Below, in pieces: positions 1 through 8,189 of a stretch of DNA of 46,588 bases. This stretch comes from Phormidium tenue FACHB-886. Its GTDB lineage: Bacteria; Cyanobacteriota; Cyanobacteriia; Elainellales; Elainellaceae. The stretch covers positions 1-46,588 of the forward strand of contig NZ_JACXWX010000035.1 in assembly GCF_014764505.1 (NCBI RefSeq). Reading direction: 5' to 3'. Position 1 is the stretch's first letter; each line of letters starts with the position of its first letter. The position numbers and the translations under genes were made by a program. The notes beneath the pieces are model-generated. The model searched no databases and had not been told where the DNA came from. It saw only the letters and a list, made by a program, of their open reading frames with translations.

Positions 1-114
<114 letters not shown>

Positions 115-151
115 TCTTTAATTAGCATTGGTCAGCTAGGCTAAATCTTGT

Positions 152-180
152 GCAAAGGGCGCCCTTAGGGCGCCCTTTGC
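152..180. terminator. Strong hairpin terminator between psbA and the J-domain gene
   Basis: A perfect 13-bp stem (GCAAAGGGCGCCC and its complement) closes a 3-nt TTA loop. It lies 37 bp after the psbA stop and before the end of the convergent J-domain gene, so it probably terminates both transcripts. There is no long T-tract, so the downstream signal is weak on either strand. Confidence 0.8.
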
Positions 181-214
181 ATTGGAGTTTATTAGAAAAT
201 TTAATCTTGCATGC

Positions 215-829
215 CTAGAACAGTTCTGTTTGTTCAATTCGCCGAAAATCCCGATCGACCTCAAACCACAGTGATCTGTTGTGCGGGTCAGTCCTCAAAG
301 CTTTCTTCAGGTAAATCTGCGCTTTTTCGGCCTGTTTTTGGTTGATCAAATAGCGTCCAAAACGCTGATAGGTAATGGCTTGCCATTGACGAATTTCTAC
401 ATCGTTAGGCAGGCGCTGAGCTAACCCCTCCACCAGTGCGATCGCCCTTGGAAAGCGCTGTTCTTTCAAAAGCTGCTGGAGCTGGTCATACGAGTTTTGC
501 TTTAGCTGGCGATCGGTTGTGGACAGGTCAGCATTATTTGGTATGAATGACGGCTTAGCCGTGACTTCAACCTGTGGTGATCTAGGCGCATACTGGCGTT
601 GCTTCAGGTTCACCGACAACTCATCTGATTCAGCTGTAGGCTTCACAACACCAATGAGACAGCGGTAGGCCTCTGTAACCTGGATGAACTTCTCCTTTGC
701 CTGCTGCTGATTGTTTGGATTTGAGTCAGGATGATATAGCCGTGCTAGCCGACGATAGGAGGCTTTGATGTCCTCATAGGACGCTCCCATCCGTAAACCT
801 AATATCCGGTAGCAGTCGGCAATCTCCAT
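215..829 (-). CDS. J-domain (DnaJ-like) protein with TPR-like C-terminus
   Basis: A 204-residue protein. Residues about 5-65 form a J domain with the HPD tripeptide at 33-35, which in this family stimulates Hsp70 ATPase activity. There is no Gly/Phe-rich segment or zinc-finger region, so this is a short type III J protein and not canonical DnaJ. Residues about 110-190 are helical and TPR-like (a run of A, Y and L at TPR spacing around QAEKAQIYLKKAL), suggesting a scaffold that brings a particular partner to Hsp70. It is convergent with psbA and lies downstream of the clp cassette on the same strand, with a gap of about 110 bp. The client is unknown. Confidence 0.88.
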   Translation of the reverse strand: MEIADCYRILGLRMGASYEDIKASYRRLARLYHPDSNPNNQQQAKEKFIQVTEAYRCLIGVVKPTAESDELSVNLKQRQYAPRSPQVEVTAKPSFIPNNADLSTTDRQLKQNSYDQLQQLLKEQRFPRAIALVEGLAQRLPNDVEIRQWQAITYQRFGRYLINQKQAEKAQIYLKKALRTDPHNRSLWFEVDRDFRRIEQTELF

Positions 830-937
830 TAATAGATATTAATAGATACAAATGATGGCAGAATCATTCAAATTCTGCCATTACCAACAATAAATTAAAA
901 GCTGCGTTACTGGAGATGCCTTGCACCTTCAATCACT

Positions 938-1540
938 TTAAACAATGGGATTTTCAACCACTAGATCGATCAAGCCATACGCTTTAGCTTCTTCAGCAGA
1001 CATAAAGTTGTCGCGGTCAGTATCTTTCTCAATTTGGGCGATCGACTGCCCTGAGTGGTGCGCCATCAGCTCGTTTAGCTCTTGGCGAACACGCAGAATT
1101 TGACGGGCTTCGATATCAATATCGGTAGCCTGCCGCCGTCCACCTGTGCCGCCTAAAGGCTGGTGGATCATAATCCGAGAGTGAGGGAGCGCCAGTCGCT
1201 TTCCTTTCGTTCCAGCAGCTAGAAGGAACGCACCCATTGAGGCTGCTAGTCCCACGCAGATTGTTACAACCTCAGATTTGATGTGCTGCATGGTGTCGTA
1301 GATTGCCATGCCTGCAGTGATCGAGCCACCCGGTGAGTTAATGTACAAGCTGATCGGCTTTGTTTGATCATCCGAGTCGAGATAGAGCATGTAAGCGACG
1401 ATCGCATTAGCAATGCCATCATCGACTTCTTCCGACAAAAAGATGATTCGCTCCCGGAAGAGACGCTCATAGATATTAATCCACTGCTCGTATGAGCTAC
1501 CGGGGAGACGGTAAGGGACGCTGGGAATTCCGATAGGCAT
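938..1540 (-). CDS. clpP: ATP-dependent Clp protease, catalytic subunit ClpP
   Basis: A 200-residue serine protease subunit of the Clp barrel, which degrades unfolded proteins fed by an Hsp100 ATPase. The triad is intact: Ser101 in AASMGA, His126 in IMIHQP and Asp177 in DTDRDNF. The Gly-rich strand YINSPGG (about 67-72) that forms the oxyanion site is also present. It is the last gene of a three-gene reverse-strand cassette, 34 bp after the degenerate paralogue. By analogy with the clpR-clpP3 pair of unicellular cyanobacteria it is probably the ClpP3-type partner, but I cannot assign the paralogue number from sequence alone. No Shine-Dalgarno sequence is visible before the ATG. Confidence 0.93.
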   Translation of the reverse strand: MPIGIPSVPYRLPGSSYEQWINIYERLFRERIIFLSEEVDDGIANAIVAYMLYLDSDDQTKPISLYINSPGGSITAGMAIYDTMQHIKSEVVTICVGLAASMGAFLLAAGTKGKRLALPHSRIMIHQPLGGTGGRRQATDIDIEARQILRVRQELNELMAHHSGQSIAQIEKDTDRDNFMSAEEAKAYGLIDLVVENPIV

Positions 1541-1574
1541 AGTTGGAGGGAGGAATGAGGAACAAATTTACGGT

Positions 1575-2240
1575 CTATCGTGCTAAGGAAGCAGTGGGAA
1601 GCGATTTAGGGCTTTCTAAGACACGATCGATCAGTCCATACTCTTTTGCTTGCTGAGGCGCCAGGTAAAGTGTCCGATCGGTGTCCTTAACTATTTTCTC
1701 AATGGGTTGCCCTGTCTGAGAAGACAGAATTTCTAGCATCAGCTGCTTTTTAGCAAGGACTTCTTTAGCAATTATCTGAATATCGGTCGCTTGTCCTTGG
1801 TTACCCATTCGGGGATGGTCAAGGACAATCGTCGAGTGGGGCAAGCTAGTGCGAAATCCTTTGGTTCCTGCTGAAAGCAGCATCGCTGATACACCTGCCG
1901 CCAACCCTAAGCAAATTGTGTGAACAGGCGATTTGATATGCTGCATCGTGTCATAAATCGCCATGCCCGCAGTGATCGACATGCTGCCCGCTACTATAGA
2001 TGCCATACCCGCCTCAACCGGATCGCCAATTGAGTTGATATATAGATAAATCGGCTTCGTTTGATCGTCTGAGTCAAGATACAGCAACGCCGAGACGATC
2101 GAATTTGCCACTCCATCCGTTAGCGGCTGATTCAAGAAAATGATCCGTTCCTGGCTTAGACGAGTATAAATGCTCACCCATTGCCAGTAAGGGCTACCAG
2201 GAAGGTTATAAGGAACGCGCAAGATACCGTCAACGGACAT
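1575..2240 (-). CDS. Catalytically dead ClpP-like (ClpR-type) subunit, second copy
   Basis: A 221-residue ClpP-fold protein. All three catalytic positions are changed: Gly116 for Ser, Asp141 for His and Thr190 for Asp. The flanking fold motifs remain ([26 protein letters not shown]). Relative to its neighbour it carries about 17-18 extra residues at 71-88, in the loop that normally holds the oxyanion Gly-Gly. It lies between the canonical ClpR gene (22-bp gap) and the active ClpP gene (34-bp gap), so the three are probably co-transcribed. The N-terminus resembles ClpP more than ClpR, so it probably arose by duplication of the clpP3-type gene and later lost its catalytic residues. A structural role in the Clp ring is inferred. 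Confidence 0.88.
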   Translation of the reverse strand: MSVDGILRVPYNLPGSPYWQWVSIYTRLSQERIIFLNQPLTDGVANSIVSALLYLDSDDQTKPIYLYINSIGDPVEAGMASIVAGSMSITAGMAIYDTMQHIKSPVHTICLGLAAGVSAMLLSAGTKGFRTSLPHSTIVLDHPRMGNQGQATDIQIIAKEVLAKKQLMLEILSSQTGQPIEKIVKDTDRTLYLAPQQAKEYGLIDRVLESPKSLPTASLAR

Positions 2241-2262
2241 AGGAAGAACCCGATAATCAGAA

Positions 2263-2991
2263 CTAGGTCAAGGCAGGAATTGGCTTAGGCAAATCTTTAA
2301 TCGTTTCCAGAACGCGATCGATCAACCCGTATTCTTTGGCAGTTTCAGGGGTCATGTATAACATGCGATCGGTGTCTTTTGCGATCTTTTCGGCAGGTTG
2401 TCCGGTGTTGCGCGACAGAATATCCAGCATGGCAGCTTTGTTTGCCAGCACTTCCTTAGCCCGGATCTGCACATCTGTTGCCTGTGCTTGACCCATACCA
2501 GTGCGCGATTGGTTGAGAACAATCGTGGCGTGAGGCAGGCTAGCGCGAAATCCTTTTGTGCCAGCCGAGAGAATCATCGCGGCAGTCCCCATTGCTTGAC
2601 CAATACAGATGGTATGGACGGGCGGCTTGATGTAGTTGATCGTGTCGCAGATGGCAAACGCTTCAGTTTCATAACCGATTGCGTCGCCGCCATACCAAGA
2701 GGTGCCTGTGGAGTTGATATAGAAAAAAATCGGTTTGTCAGGGTCGTCAAACTGAAGATAAAGCAACTGCGCGATAATCAGCTTTGTCACATCAACGCCT
2801 AGCTGCCGCTTAAAATCATCCGATGAGACCAGCGGTAGCCCCAAGTAAATAATGCGCTCCTTTAATAGCAAGGAGGGCAGGTCAGGCGGCGGTGTCCGGT
2901 AGGAGGCATCGCCACTGTAGTATTGAGATTGCACAGCTCGAATAGAACCCATAGCGTACTGTTGCCTGAAAGAGGGCAGGATTTCTACCAT
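2263..2991 (-). CDS. clpR: ClpR, non-proteolytic subunit of the Clp protease core
   Basis: A 242-residue ClpP-fold protein of the cyanobacterial ClpR type, recognised from [17 protein letters not shown], the GQAMGTAAM segment and the LPKP C-terminus. The catalytic Ser, His and Asp positions hold Gly135, Asn160 and Met210. In the family ClpR assembles with ClpP3 into a mixed ring for an essential Clp protease. It is the first gene of the three-gene reverse-strand cassette. The ATG at 2991 gives 13 residues more than Met14 (2952), and Met14 is closer to where the family usually starts, so the start is uncertain. Residues 56-68 ([13 protein letters not shown]) look like a small extra segment. 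Confidence 0.92.
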   Translation of the reverse strand: MVEILPSFRQQYAMGSIRAVQSQYYSGDASYRTPPPDLPSLLLKERIIYLGLPLVSSDDFKRQLGVDVTKLIIAQLLYLQFDDPDKPIFFYINSTGTSWYGGDAIGYETEAFAICDTINYIKPPVHTICIGQAMGTAAMILSAGTKGFRASLPHATIVLNQSRTGMGQAQATDVQIRAKEVLANKAAMLDILSRNTGQPAEKIAKDTDRMLYMTPETAKEYGLIDRVLETIKDLPKPIPALT

Positions 2992-3318
2992 AGTAACTTG
3001 AACCTGAAGGCATCCGTTGCTCTCCCAACGCCAGCTACACTTAGGGATATCCGAACCCTATTGCATCGGCTGACTAGCCGAGGCTGTGAACCGCTTTAGT
3101 TAGAGTGAGTTTAATTGCTAGTGAAAACGGCAGTTTCTCCGCTCCTTGTGCAATTAAGACTTGTGCAATTAAGAACTGTGATAAAGCAAATCACTCCGTA
3201 ACGACAGTCAAACACACTGAAGTTATGCTCAGAGGTGATTGGATGTCTCCCTTCAATACTGTCAATCCACCACCTTAGCTCCGCTCCAGCCCCTCTACTT
3301 CTTTTACCCTCACCCGCT
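2992..3318. other. Divergent intergenic region between clpR and the VWA gene
   Basis: This stretch of 327 bp holds no convincing gene. It should contain the divergent promoters of the clp cassette and the VWA gene, but I cannot place -10/-35 boxes with confidence. Visible structure is a small hairpin at about 3068-3081 (CGGCT, GACT loop, AGCCG) and the 15-bp tandem duplication at 3145-3174. Confidence 0.5.
3145..3174. repeat. Exact 15-bp tandem duplication
   Basis: CTTGTGCAATTAAGA occurs twice in direct succession with no mismatch. It sits about 145 bp upstream of the VWA gene start. Confidence 0.9.
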
Positions 3319-4569
3319 ATGAGAGTCAGTTTAAGAGCTGCTTTAAGTGATCCCAATTTAGATGCCGCCCAAACCAGCAGCCAACGGCAGCTTGCTTTAT
3401 CGCTGGCTGCCCTTGCTGACACCAGCGGACGCTCAGCTCCCCTCAATCTATGCCTGATCTTGGATCACAGTGGTTCAATGAACGGGCGACCTTTAGAAAC
3501 TGTGAAGCAGGCAGCTCATCGCATCGTGGATAGTCTGTCTCCAGGCGATCGTCTTTCAGTGGTAGTGTTCGATCACCGCGCCAAGGTGCTAGTTCCCAAT
3601 CAAGTGATTGAGAATCCCGAAGTCATCAAGCAAGAAATTAATCGTCTGCAGGCTAACGGTGGCACAGCAATTGACGAAGGAATGCGGATTGGCATTGAAG
3701 AACTGGCGAAGGGCAAAAAAGACACTATTTCTCAAGCCTTCTTGCTAACGGACGGCGAAAACGAACACGGCGATGACAACCGCTGCCTAAAGCTAGCAAG
3801 CCTCGCAGCGAACTACACGATCACGTTAAATACGCTAGGCTTTGGCGATCGCTGGAACCAAGACATCCTCGAAAAAATTGCCGATGCAGGGGGCGGCAGC
3901 CTCTCCTACATCCAGAAGCCAGAGGCAGCAGTTAGTGAATTCAGCCGTCTCTTCAGCCGCATTCAGTCTGTCGGGCTCACCAACGCCCACCTGATGCTGT
4001 CGCTAATTCCGCAAGTCCGGCTGGCAGAACTGAAGCCGATCGCTCAAGTTGTGCCAGAGACGATCGAACTGCCCCTCACTTCAACGGGCGAGCAGTACAG
4101 CGTGCGGCTTGGAGACCTAATGCTGGAAGCGCCAAGGATTGTTCTTGCTAATCTCTACATCGGGCAGCTGCTAGAAGGCAGACAGCTAATTGCTCAAGCC
4201 CAAGTTCGATACGACGATCCTGCCACGGGGCAAACAGGTCTGCTCTCAGAACGCATTCCAGTCCAAGCAACGGTCTCCCGGCTTTATCAGCCTGCACTCG
4301 ATCCTCAAGTGCAGCAGCACGTCCTTGCTCTCGCTAAATATCGTCAAACCCAAATTGCCGAATCGAAGCTGCAACAAGGCGATCGAGCAGGAGCCGCAAC
4401 GATGCTGCAATCTGCTGCCAAAACTGCCCTGCAGATGGGCGATCGCAGCGCTGCTACTGTTTTGCAAGATAACGCCACCCGTTTGCAAGCAGGGGAAGAG
4501 TTATCAGATGCCGACCGCAAGAAAACTCGCATTGTCTCAAAAACGGTCCTTCAGTCATCTGAGCAATAG
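3319..4569 (+). CDS. VWA-domain protein with MIDAS motif
   Basis: A 416-residue protein if started at the ATG at 3319, which I prefer because MRVSLRAAL is a natural family start; an open frame continues 28 codons upstream. A von Willebrand factor A domain occupies about 43-215, with the metal-ion-dependent adhesion site complete: DHSGS (49-53), Thr116 in GGTAID and Asp145 in LLTDGEN. The remainder (about 225-416) is a beta-rich region followed by helices rich in Ala and Gln. There is no signal peptide or membrane segment, so it is probably cytoplasmic and binds a protein partner through Mg2+. The partner is unknown; a MoxR ATPase, the usual companion of such proteins, lies 3.6 kb downstream. 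Confidence 0.85.
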   Translation: MRVSLRAALSDPNLDAAQTSSQRQLALSLAALADTSGRSAPLNLCLILDHSGSMNGRPLETVKQAAHRIVDSLSPGDRLSVVVFDHRAKVLVPNQVIENPEVIKQEINRLQANGGTAIDEGMRIGIEELAKGKKDTISQAFLLTDGENEHGDDNRCLKLASLAANYTITLNTLGFGDRWNQDILEKIADAGGGSLSYIQKPEAAVSEFSRLFSRIQSVGLTNAHLMLSLIPQVRLAELKPIAQVVPETIELPLTSTGEQYSVRLGDLMLEAPRIVLANLYIGQLLEGRQLIAQAQVRYDDPATGQTGLLSERIPVQATVSRLYQPALDPQVQQHVLALAKYRQTQIAESKLQQGDRAGAATMLQSAAKTALQMGDRSAATVLQDNATRLQAGEELSDADRKKTRIVSKTVLQSSEQ

Positions 4570-4582
4570 TCATCTGAGTAAT
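4553..4582. repeat. 15-bp tandem duplication across a stop codon
   Basis: AGTCATCTGAGCAAT is followed directly by the same unit with one change (14 of 15 identical). The VWA stop codon TAG at 4567-4569 lies at the junction. Confidence 0.9.
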
Positions 4583-4641
4583 AGCAGGTTCCGCCCCCTC
4601 TAAACTAAACTTGAACTCTCTGAACACTGCTATAAATCTCC

Positions 4642-5490
4642 ATGAAGCTTTTGATTAGCAACGACGACGGCATCTATGCGCTGGGGGTGCGGACACTTGC
4701 AAACACGTTAGCCTTGGCAGACCATGAAGTGATTGTGGTATGCCCCGATCGAGAGCGATCGGCAACAGGGCACGGACTGACAATACACGATCCGATCCGA
4801 GCAGAAAGGATTGAGGCGCTTTATCACCCATCTATTAAAGCTTGGGCTTGTTCTGGAACCCCATCAGATTGCGTCAAATTAGGGCTAGGGGCACTGCTAG
4901 AAAGTCCTCCTGATATGGTGCTGTCGGGCATTAACCATGGCGCAAATTTAGGAACAGATGTCCTTTATTCCGGCACGGTCTCTGCTGCAATGGAGGGCAT
5001 CCTGGAAGGTATTCCCAGTATTGCTTTCAGCTTAACTAACCACTCATCACAGGAGTTTCAGCCTGCTGCTGCTTTTGCGGTGACTTTGGCAGAGCATCTA
5101 TACAAGCATCCTCTGCCGCAGCTGACGCTACTCAGCGTTAATGTGCCTGCAATACCTGCTGATCAAGTGGCGGGGGTGGTTATGACGCGCCAAGGGGTTC
5201 GACGCTATTTTGATATGTTTGAGAAGCGTGTTGACCCGCGCGGCAGAACTTATTACTGGCTGTCCGGCGAAGTCATTGAAGATATCGATGAGCCAAACCC
5301 CGAATCCCTGGAAATGGCAACCCTGAAGGCGGCAGGTCGCGATCTCGATTGGTTTCGGCAAGCCCCCACAGATGTGCAAGCAAATCGACAAAATTACATC
5401 GCTATTACACCACTACAATACAATCTCACCTGTGCATCTGGGCTGGCTTCTCTGCAAGGATGGCAGCTGCCTCTTCCTGCTAATCGCTGA
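4642..5490 (+). CDS. surE: 5'/3'-nucleotidase SurE (survival protein E)
   Basis: A 282-residue protein with the complete SurE signature: NDDG at 7-10 (metal-binding Asp pair), the ERSATGHG phosphate loop, SGTPSDCVK, and GINHGANLG with the metal-binding Asn. SurE hydrolyses nucleoside 5'/3'-monophosphates and short polyphosphates in the cytoplasm and needs a divalent metal. It follows the VWA gene by 72 bp on the same strand, so co-transcription is possible. No frameshift or missing key residue is visible. Confidence 0.95.
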   Translation: MKLLISNDDGIYALGVRTLANTLALADHEVIVVCPDRERSATGHGLTIHDPIRAERIEALYHPSIKAWACSGTPSDCVKLGLGALLESPPDMVLSGINHGANLGTDVLYSGTVSAAMEGILEGIPSIAFSLTNHSSQEFQPAAAFAVTLAEHLYKHPLPQLTLLSVNVPAIPADQVAGVVMTRQGVRRYFDMFEKRVDPRGRTYYWLSGEVIEDIDEPNPESLEMATLKAAGRDLDWFRQAPTDVQANRQNYIAITPLQYNLTCASGLASLQGWQLPLPANR

Positions 5491-5853
5491 ACTTTTAGAA
5501 CCTATGCTCAAGACTTACTAGACTAGTAGCTATGGGCTAGCTGGATTTAGTGTAGCTTCCAATACCACAAGATAGTGCCATCTGCTTGCTCCTACTTCGA
5601 TAGTTTGGCTCAAAGTTTGGGCACAATAGATTAGAGAGCTTCAGGTAAATCCCTAGCTTGAAAGTCTAGGTATTTGCTACTGCAAAGGTCAATGAATAAC
5701 TTCCTGTAAATCGACTGCTGCAATGAAAGTTGAATTATGAGCAGTCAGGAAAGAAGCGCAAGCGATTTGCCGCTTTCACTTTTCACTATTTTTTAGGATT
5801 GTTGGTTCTGAATACATTCACTGAAACGCGGTGAAATTTAGTAGGAAACACGC
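5491..5853. other. Intergenic region upstream of the MBL-fold gene
   Basis: No gene of useful length was found in 363 bp. One imperfect hairpin is visible at about 5647-5675 (AAAT and CCTAG pairing with CTAGG and ATTT around an interruption). The promoter of the downstream hydrolase should lie here, but no clear boxes could be placed. Confidence 0.45.
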
Positions 5854-6711
5854 ATGTCGCATACGCAAGACCAGTTCACAATTCGCTTTTGGGGAGTGAG
5901 GGGAAGTATTGCCTGTCCAGGTGGAAACACTGTCCGCTACGGTGGCAATACATCCTGCGTTGAGATGCGAGTGGCTGGACATCGCTTAGTATTTGACGGG
6001 GGCACAGGGCTGCGTGTTTTAGGACAAACCATGTTGGCAGAGCTGCCAGTGGAAGCGCATCTCTTCTTTACCCACTCCCACTGGGATCACATCCAAGGCT
6101 TCCCCTTCTTTACGCCTGCCTTTATCAAGACCAATCGATTTCACATTTATGGGGCAATTGCCCCCAATGGTTCAACGATCGAACAACGCCTCAATGACCA
6201 GATGCTTCACCCCAATTTTCCAGTGCCACTTCAGATTATGGGAGCCGATCTGAAGTTTTACGACATTGAAGTAGGGGAAGCCGTGCAAATCGGTGAAGTA
6301 TTAGTGGAAAACGCACTCCTCAACCATCCGGGTGAAGCGGTGGGCTACCGAGTTAACTGGGGAAAATACTCTGCCGCATACGTAACAGATACTGAACACT
6401 TTCCAGATCGCCTAGATGAGAATGTGTTGTGGCTAGCACGCGATGCCGATGTCCTGATCTACGATGCTACCTATACAGACGAAGAATATAACGCCGAAAA
6501 AAATAGCAAAGTGGGTTGGGGACATTCGACCTGGCAGGAAGCCGTTAGAATTGCCAAAGCTGCCAACGTCAAGAAGCTCGTCATCTTCCACCACGATCCC
6601 TTACACGACGACGACTTCATGGATCAAATCAAAGAAAGAACCTCGCGTGCCTTTACCAACAGCGTTGTGGCTTGGGAAGGTATGGAGCTAAATCTGCAGT
6701 TGCCCTACTAA
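5854..6711 (+). CDS. Metallo-beta-lactamase-fold hydrolase (RNase Z / cAMP-phosphodiesterase-like)
   Basis: A 285-residue protein. The opening FWGVRGSIACPGG and the metal motif HSHWDH (74-79) mark the metallo-beta-lactamase superfamily. Further ligands are likely Asp in VTDTEH and His in FHHDP near the C-terminus, so a dinuclear zinc site looks complete. The FWGVRGS opening is typical of a bacterial subgroup related to class II cyclic-nucleotide phosphodiesterases and RNase Z. The true substrate is unknown. No signal peptide is present, so it is cytoplasmic. It stands alone with 360 bp before it, and ribF follows 57 bp later on the same strand. Confidence 0.88.
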   Translation: MSHTQDQFTIRFWGVRGSIACPGGNTVRYGGNTSCVEMRVAGHRLVFDGGTGLRVLGQTMLAELPVEAHLFFTHSHWDHIQGFPFFTPAFIKTNRFHIYGAIAPNGSTIEQRLNDQMLHPNFPVPLQIMGADLKFYDIEVGEAVQIGEVLVENALLNHPGEAVGYRVNWGKYSAAYVTDTEHFPDRLDENVLWLARDADVLIYDATYTDEEYNAEKNSKVGWGHSTWQEAVRIAKAANVKKLVIFHHDPLHDDDFMDQIKERTSRAFTNSVVAWEGMELNLQLPY

Positions 6712-6768
6712 ACTTCAGCTGAAAAGCACTTAGCCATCTTCGCTCAATTCTGTGTCAGAATGTAAAGC

Positions 6769-7806
6769 GTGTGGATTGCCTCTTCGTTAAGTACTGTTAA
6801 AGCTCCAACCTGCGTTGCTCTAGGAAATTTCGATGGTGTTCATCGAGGGCATCGCCAGGTAATTCAACCTGTTTGCCAGTTGCTTCAAAATGCAAGGGCA
6901 GGCAGAACTGCTCCCACAGGCAGCCCTGCTGCAGAGAGTGCAGAGCGTTTGTATGACCTCTCGATCAAGGCTTTCTCTGATTCTGCCTTGGCAACCGTCC
7001 TCACCTTCCGTCCTCATCCCCAAGAGTTCTTTTCAAAGCAGCGCCGACTGCTACTAACCCCTCTAGCTGAAAAGATTCACTACTTAGAGGAGATGGGTGT
7101 GGAGCAATTGGTGCTGCTGCCATTTGACCAAGCCCTAGCAAATTTGTCACCGCAGGAGTTTTTTGAAAAAATTTTGGTGCAGTGTTTGCAGGTGCAGTGC
7201 ATCAGTGTCGGGCAAGACTTCCGCTTTGGGCAGCGACGAGCGGGCACAACTCAAGACCTGCAAACGATTGCTGCCCAGCATCGCATTCCCGTTGGTATAA
7301 CACCCTTGCACTGCTGTAAAGCCGAACGCATTAGCAGCTCGGCGATTCGGTTAGCGCTAGAGCAAGGAGATCTCGATCGCGCCAATCTACTGCTAGGCAG
7401 ACCTTATGCGCTGCTGGGAGAGGTTGTACAAGGGCAACAGCTAGGGAGAACGATCGGTTTCCCGACAGCCAATCTCCAGCTGCCGCCCGAGAAGTTTTTG
7501 CCGAGGCAAGGGGTGTACAGCGTCTGGGTACACTTAGGAGGGCTGAAGAGCGGTGGACTGGAGCGCAAGTCTGACTTACTGCCTGGTGTAATGAATATTG
7601 GGGTTCGTCCTACCCTGAATGGCGTGCAGCAGACGATTGAAGTTCACTTGCTTGATTGGTCAGCTGACTTATACGGGCAGACAATCGCAGTTTATCTAGA
7701 CGGATTTTTGCGACCAGAGCAAAAGTTTGCTTCTTTGGACGAGCTGAAAGCACAAATTCAGCGAGACAGTGAAACGGCACGAACGAGGCTACTGCAACAG
7801 CTCTGA
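6769..7806 (+). CDS. ribF: Bifunctional riboflavin kinase / FAD synthetase RibF
   Basis: A 345-residue enzyme converting riboflavin to FMN and then FAD. The N-terminal adenylyltransferase domain (about 1-200) has the nucleotide-binding GNFDGVHRGH (19-28), TFRPHPQEFF, and SSSAIR near 190. The C-terminal kinase domain (about 205-345) has GRTIGFPTANL and the MNIGVRPT segment. The start is GTG at 6769; MWIASSL before the core fits the family. Residues about 43-72, between the first helix and the TVLTFRPHP strand, are an extra Ala/Gly/Ser/Thr-rich stretch that makes this domain longer than usual. It should not break the active site but is unusual. The reading frame is intact. Confidence 0.94.
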   Translation: MWIASSLSTVKAPTCVALGNFDGVHRGHRQVIQPVCQLLQNARAGRTAPTGSPAAESAERLYDLSIKAFSDSALATVLTFRPHPQEFFSKQRRLLLTPLAEKIHYLEEMGVEQLVLLPFDQALANLSPQEFFEKILVQCLQVQCISVGQDFRFGQRRAGTTQDLQTIAAQHRIPVGITPLHCCKAERISSSAIRLALEQGDLDRANLLLGRPYALLGEVVQGQQLGRTIGFPTANLQLPPEKFLPRQGVYSVWVHLGGLKSGGLERKSDLLPGVMNIGVRPTLNGVQQTIEVHLLDWSADLYGQTIAVYLDGFLRPEQKFASLDELKAQIQRDSETARTRLLQQL

Positions 7807-7826
7807 TTGGAGATCAGCAGCCTTGT

Positions 7827-8012
7827 TTAATAGGTAGTGCTTGTGGAAGGATAGGCGACCTCAGCCGAATAGTGATTGCTGGTTTGATCTGCTAAAGGCT
7901 GCTGATTGCTTGGATCCCGAGGGGGGGAGGCGGGTTGAGCAACTGCAAAGGGGTTAGGCTGCAGAGCGGCAACGTAGAAAGCGAGTGTCACGAAACACTT
8001 AAAGATCAGCAT
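7827..8012 (-). CDS. Small hydrophobic-N-terminus, Pro/Ser-rich protein (hypothetical)
   Basis: A 61-residue reading frame from the ATG at 8012 (a TTG five codons upstream is an alternative). The N-terminal 25 residues are hydrophobic with AVAQP near 28, like a signal peptide or membrane anchor. The rest is polar and rich in Pro, Ser, Thr and Gln. I do not recognise a family. It is convergent with ribF and occupies the only gene-sized frame in a 383-bp gap. No Shine-Dalgarno sequence is visible. It may be real but could be chance. Confidence 0.4.
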   Translation of the reverse strand: MLIFKCFVTLAFYVAALQPNPFAVAQPASPPRDPSNQQPLADQTSNHYSAEVAYPSTSTTY

Positions 8013-8189
8013 CGTTGACAGGTGCAAACGTATGAAAGGCTATCAAGGAAATACACGCAAGCTGTGCCTAATTCCAAACAGATTGGGGTGTTTTGCACTA
8101 AGTTTAGGGAATCCTGTCATCATGAGAATCTATACCTCTTAATCACTCGATCGCTTTTGTGAAAGGGTAGCATCACCACCAAACAGCGC

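Noticed and set aside
3111-3446. Reverse-strand 111-residue frame upstream of the VWA gene
   Set aside because: It is mostly antisense to the VWA N-terminus, has no ribosome-binding site and a composition that mirrors the opposite strand.
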